Positions 34,991 through 44,253 of a stretch of 64,000 nucleotides of DNA are shown here, piece by piece; within the stretch, counting starts at the first letter, position 1; each line of letters begins with the position of its first letter. The stretch is from positions 310,001 through 374,000 of the forward strand of contig JAEINS010000001.1 in the NCBI GenBank assembly GCA_016342755.1. Direction: 5' to 3'. The position numbers and the translations under genes were made by a program. The notes beneath the pieces were generated by a model. The model saw nothing but the letters and a program-made list of their open reading frames with translations. It was not told where the DNA came from and did no database searches. Source of the DNA: Melioribacteraceae bacterium. Its GTDB lineage: Bacteria > Bacteroidota > Ignavibacteria > Ignavibacteriales > Melioribacteraceae.

Positions 34991-37822
34991 ATGGTTTCAT
35001 TTCGGAATCTGATTATTTGTCTATTCTTTTTATTTCAAACAACTAATGCTCAGGAACAAAACGGCAGGTTTGTCTGGCTGCATGAGAACCCGAATGTTAG
35101 AAACGAATATGTTTATTATAGATATGAATTTAACGCGCCAAATGATATTAATGAAGCGGACATAAATTTATACGCGGATTCCAGATACCAGCTTTTTGTA
35201 AATGGTGTGTTTATTAATTTTGGTCCGGCAAGAGCTTATCCTCAAAGTGCTGAATATGATTACTATGATTTAATGCCATATTTAAGAAATGGGAAAAACG
35301 TAATAGCTGTTAAGGTATTATATAACGGGATCGAAAGTTTTCAAATCCCGGATAACAGACCCGGGTTTATAGTATGGGGGAAAATAAAATCTGGTTCGGA
35401 AAGTTTTTGCTTATCAACTCCGGGAGAGTGGCTTTGTAAAAAATCAGTTGGCTACGATCAAAATGCCGTCCGGTTTTCATTTGCCTGTGCCGCAATGGAG
35501 GTATTTGACGGTACTAAAGAAAATTATGACTGGAAAGAGATAGAGCTAAATACTGAAGAATGGATTAAGCCTGTTGTAATTGACCAGAATGCATGGGGCA
35601 AATTGAAGCCCAGATCAATACCATGTTTAACTAAAAACGAAAAGGTTGTAAAATCTCTTATAGGCAGATATAAAACTAATAAGGATGAAGATGTTTATCA
35701 GTTCAGAATTAAAACACCGGATGAAGCAAGTGGAGATTATGGAAAAGGCAGAAGGGTTTTAGCGTATACATATATATATTCACCAATTGATCAGGATGTA
35801 GAAGCTGGCTTATGGTGGGGGGAATTCTATTTGAACGGTGGTGAACAATTAAAAGGGAAAGGCGAAAGTTCAGATTTGCCAATGAGAGATCCCAGATTGT
35901 TAAAATTAAAAAAAGGATGGAACTTTTTTAACGCGCATTATGGCGGTATCTGGGGAGCCTGGGATTTTTACATGGCTGTTCCTAAAGAGGCTCATCTAAG
36001 ATTATCACCAACAAAAGATTTTGAATCAGATTTTATTTTTATGACTGCCGGACCTTTTGATGGTGATAAAAACGAAGAACTGAAAGAGTTTATTAAGCCA
36101 TTTAAGAACGATAAAGAGATTAAGGATTATAAACACTTAGATTGGAAACCAGTTCTTTCTAACTCAAAGACAAATAATCCGGCTCTGGATATGGTTTGGT
36201 ATTATCCTAAAGAAGAAATTAAAGCCGATGCCTGGAAAACTACTGATATAACTGTTGAAAATGAGAATGGGAATGTACTTGTATTTGATTTAGGGGGTAA
36301 AACGTTAGGCCGGATATTCATAGAATTTGAAGCTCCGTCAGGTACTGTTTTAGATCTGGGAATATCTGAAGATTTGAACAATGGGAAACCCTGGCTATTT
36401 AAGCGAAAAATGATTTCGGGTGCAGTAAGGTTTATTGCTGATGGGAAGAAAAACAGATTTGAAACATTTAAACCTTATGGTCTGCGTTATATACAATTAA
36501 ATGTTACCGGTTTTAACGCTCCGGTTAAGATTAAAAAAATTGGTGTGATTGAACAGGTTTATCCTTTTGAAAAATTTGGAAGTTTTGAATGTTCCGATCC
36601 AATGTTTAATTCAATTTGGGAGCTTGGATGGAGAACTTTGCGGGTTTGTGCGGAGGATAGTTATATAGATACTCCTTTTCGTGAAAGAGGGCTTTATGCC
36701 GGCGATATGCTTCCCGAATACGCAATTACCCTTGCTGTAAACGGTGATTCGAGACTGTTAAAAAGATCACTTATGTATTTTCACGACCAATATCATGATG
36801 AACTGTTTAATGGCGGCAGTAACAAACATGAAGATTTTCTCCTGATAAATGTTCTGTCTTCAAAATGGTATTATGATTATACAGGTGATAAATCGATTAT
36901 TGAGTTTGTTTATGATGGTTACAAACAGCTTATGCAAAAATGGTGGGATACCAGAGATGAGAACGGGATAATGTTTACGGGGGAAAAATTTATTGAGTGG
37001 ACAAGAATTGATAAAGACGCAAAGTTAACAGCTTCCCATTCCCTTTATGCTAAAACATTAGGTGTTATGTCTGAGTACGCAAAAATTCTAAATAAGGATT
37101 CTGATGCCGAATTATTTTCAATTAGAGCTAATGAAGTTGAATCAGTAGTTTCAAAATTTTTCTGGGACGCAGATAAAAATTTATTTAATGACGGCTATAA
37201 GAACGGCATTTTAACGGGGAAATATTATCCCAGCTCTAATTCATGGCCATTATTATTTAACTGTGTTAGTGATGAACAAAAAGATACGGTCATAAAATAT
37301 CTGGAAAAGGAATTAACAGATATTGGTGAAGAGTCGAGAAATAGAAGACTAACGCCTTATGGCTCCTTTTATACGCTTGCAGCTTTATATAGAGAGGGGA
37401 AAGCTGATATAGCTGAAAAATTTATTAGACAATATTGGAGCAGAATGATCATAAACGGGGATGATACAGCCTGGGAAAATTTTGATATTAAAAGTGAACA
37501 TAACGGAGGCGGTCAGGGTACCGCGAGTCATGCGTGGAGCGGACACCCGACATACTTCCTTACAACAGAAGCACTTGGTGTTAATCTGGGATTTCAGAAA
37601 GAATTTGAGCCTGAAAAAATATTTATCTCTCCACATTCAGAATTTTTAACATGGGCAAAAGGAACTGTTCCTCATCCGGCTGGTCTTATAAAAGTTGAAT
37701 GGAAAATTGACGGTGAAAATTTATTAGTAAATTATAGAGTTGATAATAAAGCCGAAGTTATAGTTGTGCCAAGAGGCAGACTAGCTGAAAAAGTATTATG
37801 GGTAAATGGTATAAAACAATAA
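34991..37822 (+). CDS. GH78-like alpha-L-rhamnosidase 1
   Basis: 943-residue exported protein (signal peptide 1-20, TNAQ). An N-terminal beta-sandwich with YRYEFNAP, ADSRYQLFVNGVFINFGPARAYP and a second jelly-roll region precede the (alpha/alpha)6 domain that starts about residue 520. The acid region reads D560-TPFRE565-RGLYAGD572, a divergent version of the GH78 DCPQRDERLGWTGD motif with D, E and D kept. GH78 enzymes release terminal alpha-L-rhamnose by inversion. Because the motif is altered, specificity may differ from the canonical enzyme at 41446. There is no T9SS tail, so the protein is probably periplasmic. The nucleoside hydrolase follows closely. Confidence 0.82.
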   Translation: MVSFRNLIICLFFLFQTTNAQEQNGRFVWLHENPNVRNEYVYYRYEFNAPNDINEADINLYADSRYQLFVNGVFINFGPARAYPQSAEYDYYDLMPYLRNGKNVIAVKVLYNGIESFQIPDNRPGFIVWGKIKSGSESFCLSTPGEWLCKKSVGYDQNAVRFSFACAAMEVFDGTKENYDWKEIELNTEEWIKPVVIDQNAWGKLKPRSIPCLTKNEKVVKSLIGRYKTNKDEDVYQFRIKTPDEASGDYGKGRRVLAYTYIYSPIDQDVEAGLWWGEFYLNGGEQLKGKGESSDLPMRDPRLLKLKKGWNFFNAHYGGIWGAWDFYMAVPKEAHLRLSPTKDFESDFIFMTAGPFDGDKNEELKEFIKPFKNDKEIKDYKHLDWKPVLSNSKTNNPALDMVWYYPKEEIKADAWKTTDITVENENGNVLVFDLGGKTLGRIFIEFEAPSGTVLDLGISEDLNNGKPWLFKRKMISGAVRFIADGKKNRFETFKPYGLRYIQLNVTGFNAPVKIKKIGVIEQVYPFEKFGSFECSDPMFNSIWELGWRTLRVCAEDSYIDTPFRERGLYAGDMLPEYAITLAVNGDSRLLKRSLMYFHDQYHDELFNGGSNKHEDFLLINVLSSKWYYDYTGDKSIIEFVYDGYKQLMQKWWDTRDENGIMFTGEKFIEWTRIDKDAKLTASHSLYAKTLGVMSEYAKILNKDSDAELFSIRANEVESVVSKFFWDADKNLFNDGYKNGILTGKYYPSSNSWPLLFNCVSDEQKDTVIKYLEKELTDIGEESRNRRLTPYGSFYTLAALYREGKADIAEKFIRQYWSRMIINGDDTAWENFDIKSEHNGGGQGTASHAWSGHPTYFLTTEALGVNLGFQKEFEPEKIFISPHSEFLTWAKGTVPHPAGLIKVEWKIDGENLLVNYRVDNKAEVIVVPRGRLAEKVLWVNGIKQ

Positions 37823-37839
37823 GAAAATGGATTTGGGAA

Positions 37840-38772
37840 ATGAAAAAATATTTAATTTTGTTTTTTGTTCTATCGGCTATTTCAATATTTGCGCAATCTA
37901 ATAAGTTTATAATTGACGCGGATACAGGTAACGAGATGGATGATCTTTACGCTGTTGTAAGAGCTTTGGAAAATGAAAAGATTGATGTTCTAGGATTAAC
38001 TTCAGCACATTTTTTGAATGTACAATTGTTAACAACTAAAAAATGGAATACATATCCAACAGAAAACATCAATACAGTTAAAATATCTCAAGAATTAAAT
38101 GAAGAGATCTTAAAGTATTTGGGAAAGGAAAACATTCCTCATCCACTGGGCTGCGAGGCAATTGTAGGCTATTCATGGGGATATTACGAAGGTGCTCCGA
38201 TTCCTAAATCACCGGCGGTTGATTTTATTATAGAGCAGGCAAAACAATTTACTGAGAATAATAAACTTAATATTGTTTGTCTTGGCGCGGTAACAAATGT
38301 TTCTGCCGCCATATTGCTGGAACCATCGATTGCTAAGAACATCCGTCTTTACATTTTGAGTATGGATCTTACTGAGAAAGGTATCTGGAATAAAAACACA
38401 TTTAATTCGAAGAATGATATTAATGCGTTAGATCTTCTGCTGGATAACATTGATCTTGATTTGTATATCATCCCGGGAAACGTTTCGGGAACTTTAGTTT
38501 TTAACCGTGAAAAATCATTAAAGATTTTGAACCAGAATAAAACTGATCTGAATATTCTATTAGCAAAACGCTGGGATGAAGTTTTTGCCGGTGATACATG
38601 GGTAATGTGGGACTTAGCTCTGATAGAGGTTATTATAAACCCCGATTTAGCATCAGTAACAATTATGAAAACACCCCCGGAAAATACAGAAAGAAATGTT
38701 TCAGTTTATACTGAAATTAATGCGGCGCAAATTGAAAAGAATTTTTGGAAATGTTTAAGTAACTTGAAGTAA
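37840..38772 (+). CDS. Exported nucleoside hydrolase-like protein
   Basis: 310 residues from the ATG at 37840. An in-frame ATG at 37798 would overlap the rhamnosidase gene and would put a charged 14-residue extension before the signal peptide (MKKYLILFFVLSAISIFAQ), so I reject it. The calcium-binding DADTGNEMDD (D26-D35) is the hallmark of inosine-uridine nucleoside N-ribohydrolases. The rest is only moderately like the classical enzymes, and LGAVTNVSAAI is retained. By family it would hydrolyse an N-ribosyl or similar glycosidic bond. In this location it may act on another furanoside. Gene spacing implies translational coupling with GH78-1. Confidence 0.8.
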   Translation: MKKYLILFFVLSAISIFAQSNKFIIDADTGNEMDDLYAVVRALENEKIDVLGLTSAHFLNVQLLTTKKWNTYPTENINTVKISQELNEEILKYLGKENIPHPLGCEAIVGYSWGYYEGAPIPKSPAVDFIIEQAKQFTENNKLNIVCLGAVTNVSAAILLEPSIAKNIRLYILSMDLTEKGIWNKNTFNSKNDINALDLLLDNIDLDLYIIPGNVSGTLVFNREKSLKILNQNKTDLNILLAKRWDEVFAGDTWVMWDLALIEVIINPDLASVTIMKTPPENTERNVSVYTEINAAQIEKNFWKCLSNLK

Positions 38773-38821
38773 GAATATATCACAGTTCATAAAACAATCA
38801 TATACATAGAAAGGCAATAAT

Positions 38822-39313
38822 ATGAAATTGAAAAGACAATATAAAATAGTGCTTACAACAGCAATTTTTTTAGCAGCATTATTTATAACCCGCAATATAA
38901 ACGCGCATTGTGAAGTCCCGTGTGGTATTTACAATGACTCAGTTCGTGTAACACTAATTTTAGAACACATAAGCACAATTGAAAAATCTATGAATCAAAT
39001 AAATACAATCTCAGCGGAAGAAAAACCAAATTATAATCAGTTGGTTCGCTGGGTAATGAATAAAGAAGAACATGCTGAAAAAATTCAGGAAATTGTTAGC
39101 CAGTATTTTCTGCATCAAAGAATAAAAATTACTGATCATGAAAAGAAAGAAGAATATGCAAAGTATCAAAAACAACTTGAACTTCTTCATAAGCTTTCAG
39201 TTTATTCTATGAAAACGAAACAAACTACTGATTTAAAGATTATTGATGATTTACGCGCAACTGTTAAGGAATTTCAAGAAGTATATTTTCATGAGCACAA
39301 ACACAAACACTGA
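38822..39313 (+). CDS. sodN: Nickel-type superoxide dismutase with signal peptide
   Basis: 163 residues. A Sec signal peptide (1-28, ending NINA) is followed directly by H29-C-E-V-P-C-G-I-Y. This matches the nickel hook HCxxPCGxY of NiSOD, in which the mature N-terminal His1, Cys2 and Cys6 bind nickel. The predicted cleavage after A28 would put His at position 1 exactly. The rest is helical, as in the NiSOD four-helix bundle (mature length about 135 against about 117 in Streptomyces), and ends in HEHKHKH. The enzyme would dismutate superoxide outside the cytoplasm. No SodX-type protease gene is nearby; signal peptidase could generate the active N-terminus. The metal is inferred from the hook only. 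Confidence 0.82.
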   Translation: MKLKRQYKIVLTTAIFLAALFITRNINAHCEVPCGIYNDSVRVTLILEHISTIEKSMNQINTISAEEKPNYNQLVRWVMNKEEHAEKIQEIVSQYFLHQRIKITDHEKKEEYAKYQKQLELLHKLSVYSMKTKQTTDLKIIDDLRATVKEFQEVYFHEHKHKH

Positions 39314-39604
39314 TAAAATAAAATATTGGTGAAGAATATTTATTAAGAACACAGCAACTGGTTCGGGCGGCATAATAATGCTGCCTGCCAGTGTTTAGGA
39401 AGTATTACCCTACAAAATTTTTATAGAACCGAAGCCAAATGTTTAACAGCGTAACTGATTAATCGGTCTGAAACAGTTTACGCGAATATTATCAATACAT
39501 GAATAAAAATCATATCAGCTGCTGAATAATGAATTTAGAATATCCTCATGTTGCAGACAAATCCGTTGCAAAAATAAAAACCTCATAAATAATTGTGTAA
39601 AAAA
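39314..39604. other. Gap with a stable hairpin and possible coding relics
   Basis: About 290 bases between sodN and the GH140 gene. GGCGGCAT (39366-39373) pairs with ATGCTGCC (39378-39385), with one wobble and an AATA loop; no T tract follows. Two short open stretches look like decayed coding text: IFIEPKPNV at 39417-39446 and MNLEYPHVADKSVAKIKTS at 39529-39588, the first reminiscent of xylose-isomerase-type barrels. Too short to name. Confidence 0.3.
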
Positions 39605-41041
39605 ATGAAATTTTATTTTATCTTTTTTCTCATATCATTTTCCAGAATATTATCCCAGCCCTGGGCAGACCATGGAAAAATAATCGTCAACCCTAAAAAC
39701 CCTCACTATTTAGCTCACGAGGATGGAACCAATTTTTTCTATCTGGGAGATACTGCATGGGAATTATTTTTTAGACTGAATAGGGAAGAAGCTGATATTT
39801 ATCTGAAAGACAGAGCGGAGAAAAATTTTAATGTAATTCAGGCAGTTGTATTATCGGAATGGAGTAATCTTATCTTCCCAAATGTTTATGGCGATTTCCC
39901 TTTTACTAATGGATCATCTATGAAACCTAATGTTACAAATGGTAATGATCCGGCAGATTCAGTAATGTATGATTTCTGGGATAACGTTGATTACATTATT
40001 GAAAAGGCGGAAGAACTTAATCTGTACATTGGGATATTGCCCTGCTGGGGTGAATACGTGATAGCCAGAAATGGAAAACCATTTTTTAATACGGCAGAAG
40101 AAATATATTCTTATGGTAATTATTTAGGAAAACGTTATGCTCAACAGCCAAATTTAATCTGGATATTAGGCGGTGACAGGCAGCCTGATGAAAGAGATAA
40201 CGGAATTGAGCTTTGGCGGGCAATGGCAGAGGGAATAGCTGACGGTGTTAATGGTATTTATAAACAGGATGGGGATGCTGACTATTCTTCAACTTTAATG
40301 ACACATCATAGTTATAATTCATCTTCAAATTGGTTTCACGAAGATGCATGGATTGATTTCCATACTTATGGATCATATCATAGTAATTATGGAGATGATA
40401 GATCTTATCTGCTTGCCGAAAAAGACTGGAGCTTAAAAAATCCAAAACCAACCATAAATAGTGAACCAGCTTATGAAGGTCATCCACTTAACTGGATTAA
40501 AGACAATGGAATATTTACAGCGTATGACGTTAGACAAATTGCTTATTGGTCAGTTTTTGCCGGAGCAGCAGGATACACTTATGGTGCTCACTCAATTTGG
40601 CAATTTTATAATCCCAAATACGAAAAAATATCTATGGTGGAATTAACATGGCAAAAAGCTCTTAACATGGCTGGTGCTGTACAGATAAAATATTTGAAAG
40701 AATTAATAAATTCGAGACCAATTGAAAACTTAAGACCTGACCAGACTCTGATAGCTGATAAGGTCACATATAATTATTCTCGTGTTTGTGCTGTAAGATC
40801 AGATGATTATGCGTATATCTACATCCCTACAGGAATTTCAACTAATGTTGATCTAACGATGTTTGAAGGGGAAAAAATAACTGCTGAATGGTTTAATCCG
40901 CGTACAGGAGAATTAAGCTTTATTGGAAATTTTAGTAATAAAAAAGTTCATCTGTTTGATCCTCCCGGTATGTCTAAAGAACTGTCGTGGCTGCAAACGG
41001 GAAGAGGCTGCGATTGGGTGCTTGTTCTGTCTAAATTATAG
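39605..41041 (+). CDS. GH140-like (DUF4038) glycoside hydrolase A
   Basis: 478 residues from ATG 39605, giving a clean signal peptide (MKFYFIFFLISFSRILSQ). A TTG at 39593 is in frame but less likely. The TIM-barrel (about 25-370) shows YLGDTAWELFFRLNREEADIYL and WILGGDRQP with D191 and TINSEPAYEG with E287. These positions match the catalytic Asp and Glu of the GH140 apiosidase BT1012 (D187/E284). A C-terminal small beta domain (collagen-binding-like, AEWFNPRTGE) follows. By family it would cut next to D-apiose in pectic side chains, but DUF4038 members vary. No clear ribosome-binding site is seen. Confidence 0.82.
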   Translation: MKFYFIFFLISFSRILSQPWADHGKIIVNPKNPHYLAHEDGTNFFYLGDTAWELFFRLNREEADIYLKDRAEKNFNVIQAVVLSEWSNLIFPNVYGDFPFTNGSSMKPNVTNGNDPADSVMYDFWDNVDYIIEKAEELNLYIGILPCWGEYVIARNGKPFFNTAEEIYSYGNYLGKRYAQQPNLIWILGGDRQPDERDNGIELWRAMAEGIADGVNGIYKQDGDADYSSTLMTHHSYNSSSNWFHEDAWIDFHTYGSYHSNYGDDRSYLLAEKDWSLKNPKPTINSEPAYEGHPLNWIKDNGIFTAYDVRQIAYWSVFAGAAGYTYGAHSIWQFYNPKYEKISMVELTWQKALNMAGAVQIKYLKELINSRPIENLRPDQTLIADKVTYNYSRVCAVRSDDYAYIYIPTGISTNVDLTMFEGEKITAEWFNPRTGELSFIGNFSNKKVHLFDPPGMSKELSWLQTGRGCDWVLVLSKL

Positions 41042-41445
41042 AACCGGTCTTTATTTCTAGCTAAAAAAAACATTTCAAAACTATTAATCCTCCTAAAATA
41101 AATAATTTATTAAAGAGCAATAAATTAACAACTTAGAGCAGTATTACCGTTTTACTCAGTTTTCAAGCCATTTGTATTTACCTAAATATTTAGTAGCTGT
41201 ATGAAATTTAGAAATCAAATAACTTCAAAAAAACTAGAAATCAAAATTATGAACAAATTAATTATCTTTTTTTTATTAGCCGCATTTGCGGTAACTTTAA
41301 CCCGGCAAATCAGAAATGAATACTTAATACTCGGGGTCTGATAGACTTTTCCAAAATTCATTTTGTTGAGTGTAAAGATTGTATTTAAAGATTAAAAACT
41401 AATATGCAGAATTAATAAAGAATATAACTTAGGAAGAAAATTATC
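41042..41445. other. 404-base intergenic region
   Basis: AT-rich and without a supported gene. A 30-codon ORF at 41249-41341 begins like a signal peptide (MNKLIIFFLLAAFAVTL) and then stops; it may be the stump of a lost exported protein. The last 60 bases carry the AGGAAGA ribosome-binding site of the next gene. No terminator hairpin is evident after the GH140 gene. Confidence 0.4.
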
Positions 41446-44151
41446 ATGAAACTTAGAAAAATATTTTATTTATACATAGTATCTTTATTGTTTGTTACTA
41501 GTTCTTTTATTTCTGCTCAGGCAGAATTAAAAACTGATAATCTTAGAACTGAATACAAAACAAATCCAATTGGGATTGATATAATGATTCCAAGGCTGAG
41601 TTGGGAGTTGACTTCTGATAAACAAAACACTCTACAAACTAAATATGAAATCAGGTGTTCTGAAAATATTGATGATTTATTAAACGGGAAAAACCTAATC
41701 TGGGAAAGTGCATTAGAGAGTGATCAATCAGTTCATATTGAATATAAAGGTTCTGAACTTAAATCCCGGCAAAGAGTTTTTTGGCAAGTGCGGATCTGGG
41801 ATAATTACGATAGGGTTTCGGATTGGAGTGAAGTTTCGTTTTGGGAAATGGGACTTTTAAAAGTTGATGACTGGGAAGCTAATTGGATTGAGGCAGATTT
41901 AGAAGAAAACCAGAAAATATCGGAACCGGCACAATATTTCCGGAAAGAATTTAAAATAGATGATAATGTGAAATCTGCCAGACTTTATATAACAAGTCAT
42001 GGATTATATGAAGCATATATAAATGGTTCCAGAGTCGGGGAACAGGTTTTAACTCCGGGCTGGACTAGCTATAACAAGCGGTTGCAATATCAGACTTACG
42101 ATGTAACTGATTTAGTAAAAGGGAATGGGAATGCAATTGGTACTGCTCTTGGAGATGGCTGGTACAGAGGCTTTTTAGCATGGGAAAACAATAGAAACGT
42201 ATATGGTGGAAATCTGGGGCTTATTGCGCAATTAGAAATAGAATACAGCAACGGAAAAAAAGAGATAATAATTTCTGACGACAGTTGGAAAGCAACCAAT
42301 GATGGTCCAATCCTAAGTTCGGATATATATAATGGCGAAATTTATGATGCAAGGAAAGAACTGAAAGGATGGACGGGTATAAATTTTAATGATGAAAAAT
42401 GGGATAATGCTGTAGTTAAAGATCACTCAAAAGAAAAGTTAATCTCTCCGCAAGGTCCTTTAGTTAAGGAAGTTGAAGAGATAAAGCCAATCGGAATTAT
42501 TATGAAGCCTGACGGGAAATATATATTTGATCTTGGTCAGAATATGGTTGGATGGATTAAACTGAAAGTTGAAGGAAAAGCCGGAACTGTTATTAAGTTA
42601 AGACACGCGGAGGTTTTGGATAAATATGGCGAATTCTATACTGCCAATTTAAGAGCCGCCAAACAAGAAATAGAGTATATCTTAAAGGGCGACGGTGAAG
42701 AAATTTATAATCCGCATTTTACTTTTCAGGGATTCAGATATGTTGAAGTTAGCGGATTCCCGGGTGAACCAACCTTTGAAAACTTAACCGGGGTTGTTGT
42801 TCATTCTGATATGACTCCGGCTGGAACTTTTGTTTGTTCAGACTCCTTAATTAATCAGCTTCAGCATAATATTGTCTGGGGATTAAAGGGGAATTTTGTT
42901 GACGTGCCTACCGATTGCCCGCAGCGTGACGAAAGGTTAGGCTGGACTGGTGACGCACAAGTGTTTGCTCCAACTGCTTGTTTTAATATGGATGCAGCGT
43001 CTTTCTATACAAAATGGATGAAAGATGTAGCCGTTGATCAGGGTGAAGACGGGAGTGTGAGTGATGTTGTCCCTAATATTCTTGGCGGCAGCGGGCATAC
43101 TGGCTGGGCTGATGTTGCTGTAGTTGTTCCATGGACTATTTATAAGTGTTATGGCGACAAAAGGATTTTAGAAGAACAATATGAAAGTATGAAAGCCTGG
43201 ATTGGTTTTATGAAAAATAAAGCCGGTGATGATTATTTATGGGATGGAGACTGGCATTATGGCGACTGGTTATCGTTTGATGATGAAAGTCCGGCATATA
43301 TGGGAGCCTACACTGAAACTGATTTAATTGCAACTGCTTACTTTGCATATTCAACTAACTTGCTTAGTAAAATAGCCGGTGTTTTAGGAAAGGTTAAGGA
43401 TTCTGAAAAATATACTGAATTATCCCAAAAGATAAAGGATGCTTTTATTACAGAATTTGTTACACCAAAGGGAAGATTAGTTTCAAATACCCAGACTGCA
43501 TATACACTTGCGCTGGCTTTTAATATTCTGCCAAAAGGATTAGAAGAAATGGCAGCCGAAAATTTAGCAAAGAATGTTGAACGATTTAAACATATAACAA
43601 CAGGTTTTCTTGGAACTCCTATTATTAGTCAGACACTAACAAGAATTGGCAGAAACGATCTGGCATATATGCTGTTAACAAGAAAAAAATATCCTTCGTG
43701 GCTGTATCCCGTTACAATGGGAGCCACAACAATCTGGGAAAGATGGGATGGACAAAAGCCCGATTCAACCTTTCAGAATATTGGAATGAATTCCTTTAAT
43801 CATTATGCATACGGTGCAATTGGTAATTGGTTGTACAGCACTGTTGCGGGTATTAGGCTTGATGAAACAAAACCCGGATATAAGAGCATTATAATTGATC
43901 CAAATCCGGGTGGCGGATTAACTTCAGCCGCAGCTTCAATAAAAACCATCTATGGTAAAGTTTCATCAAGCTGGGAAATTATTGAAAATAAGATGCACAC
44001 TGAAATAGTAATTCCTCCAAACACACAAGCCCGGTTTATTCTTGCCGATAATAAATTACTATCTGCATTTGTTGATGGTGTAAAAGTTAATAATAGAAGT
44101 GATTTACAGTTTGGTTCCGGTAAATATGTAATTATATATGATATAAACTAG
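41446..44151 (+). CDS. GH78 alpha-L-rhamnosidase 2 (canonical)
   Basis: 901 residues with a signal peptide (about 1-25, ISAQ). Domains in order: fibronectin-like N-terminal domain (LRTEYKTNPIGID, PRLSWEL), rhamnosidase beta-sandwich (YFRKEF, SHGLYEAYINGSRVG, LTPGWTSYNKR, QTYDVT), a second beta domain, the (alpha/alpha)6 barrel with the full GH78 motif DCPQRDERLGWTGD at 490-503 and WERWDG with probable catalytic base E765, then a C-terminal beta-sandwich. This is the typical architecture of bacterial alpha-L-rhamnosidases such as those of Bacteroides. It releases L-rhamnose from oligosaccharides in the periplasm, supplying RhaI. A good AGGAAG site lies before the start. Confidence 0.95.
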   Translation: MKLRKIFYLYIVSLLFVTSSFISAQAELKTDNLRTEYKTNPIGIDIMIPRLSWELTSDKQNTLQTKYEIRCSENIDDLLNGKNLIWESALESDQSVHIEYKGSELKSRQRVFWQVRIWDNYDRVSDWSEVSFWEMGLLKVDDWEANWIEADLEENQKISEPAQYFRKEFKIDDNVKSARLYITSHGLYEAYINGSRVGEQVLTPGWTSYNKRLQYQTYDVTDLVKGNGNAIGTALGDGWYRGFLAWENNRNVYGGNLGLIAQLEIEYSNGKKEIIISDDSWKATNDGPILSSDIYNGEIYDARKELKGWTGINFNDEKWDNAVVKDHSKEKLISPQGPLVKEVEEIKPIGIIMKPDGKYIFDLGQNMVGWIKLKVEGKAGTVIKLRHAEVLDKYGEFYTANLRAAKQEIEYILKGDGEEIYNPHFTFQGFRYVEVSGFPGEPTFENLTGVVVHSDMTPAGTFVCSDSLINQLQHNIVWGLKGNFVDVPTDCPQRDERLGWTGDAQVFAPTACFNMDAASFYTKWMKDVAVDQGEDGSVSDVVPNILGGSGHTGWADVAVVVPWTIYKCYGDKRILEEQYESMKAWIGFMKNKAGDDYLWDGDWHYGDWLSFDDESPAYMGAYTETDLIATAYFAYSTNLLSKIAGVLGKVKDSEKYTELSQKIKDAFITEFVTPKGRLVSNTQTAYTLALAFNILPKGLEEMAAENLAKNVERFKHITTGFLGTPIISQTLTRIGRNDLAYMLLTRKKYPSWLYPVTMGATTIWERWDGQKPDSTFQNIGMNSFNHYAYGAIGNWLYSTVAGIRLDETKPGYKSIIIDPNPGGGLTSAAASIKTIYGKVSSSWEIIENKMHTEIVIPPNTQARFILADNKLLSAFVDGVKVNNRSDLQFGSGKYVIIYDIN

Positions 44152-44253
44152 CTTTCAAATTTACTGACTTTGGGAAGTTTGTATATAAGTCGTTTTAATA
44201 AAAAAATGTAAAAGCATATTATTGTTTTTTATAGAATTAAAGTATGGATAAGA

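Noticed and set aside
39417-39588. Sugar isomerase pseudogene before GH140-A
   Set aside because: Only two short suggestive peptides in different places; not enough to name a gene.
41249-41341. 30-codon ORF beginning like a signal peptide
   Set aside because: It stops right after the hydrophobic stretch and has no ribosome-binding site; at most a stump of a lost gene.
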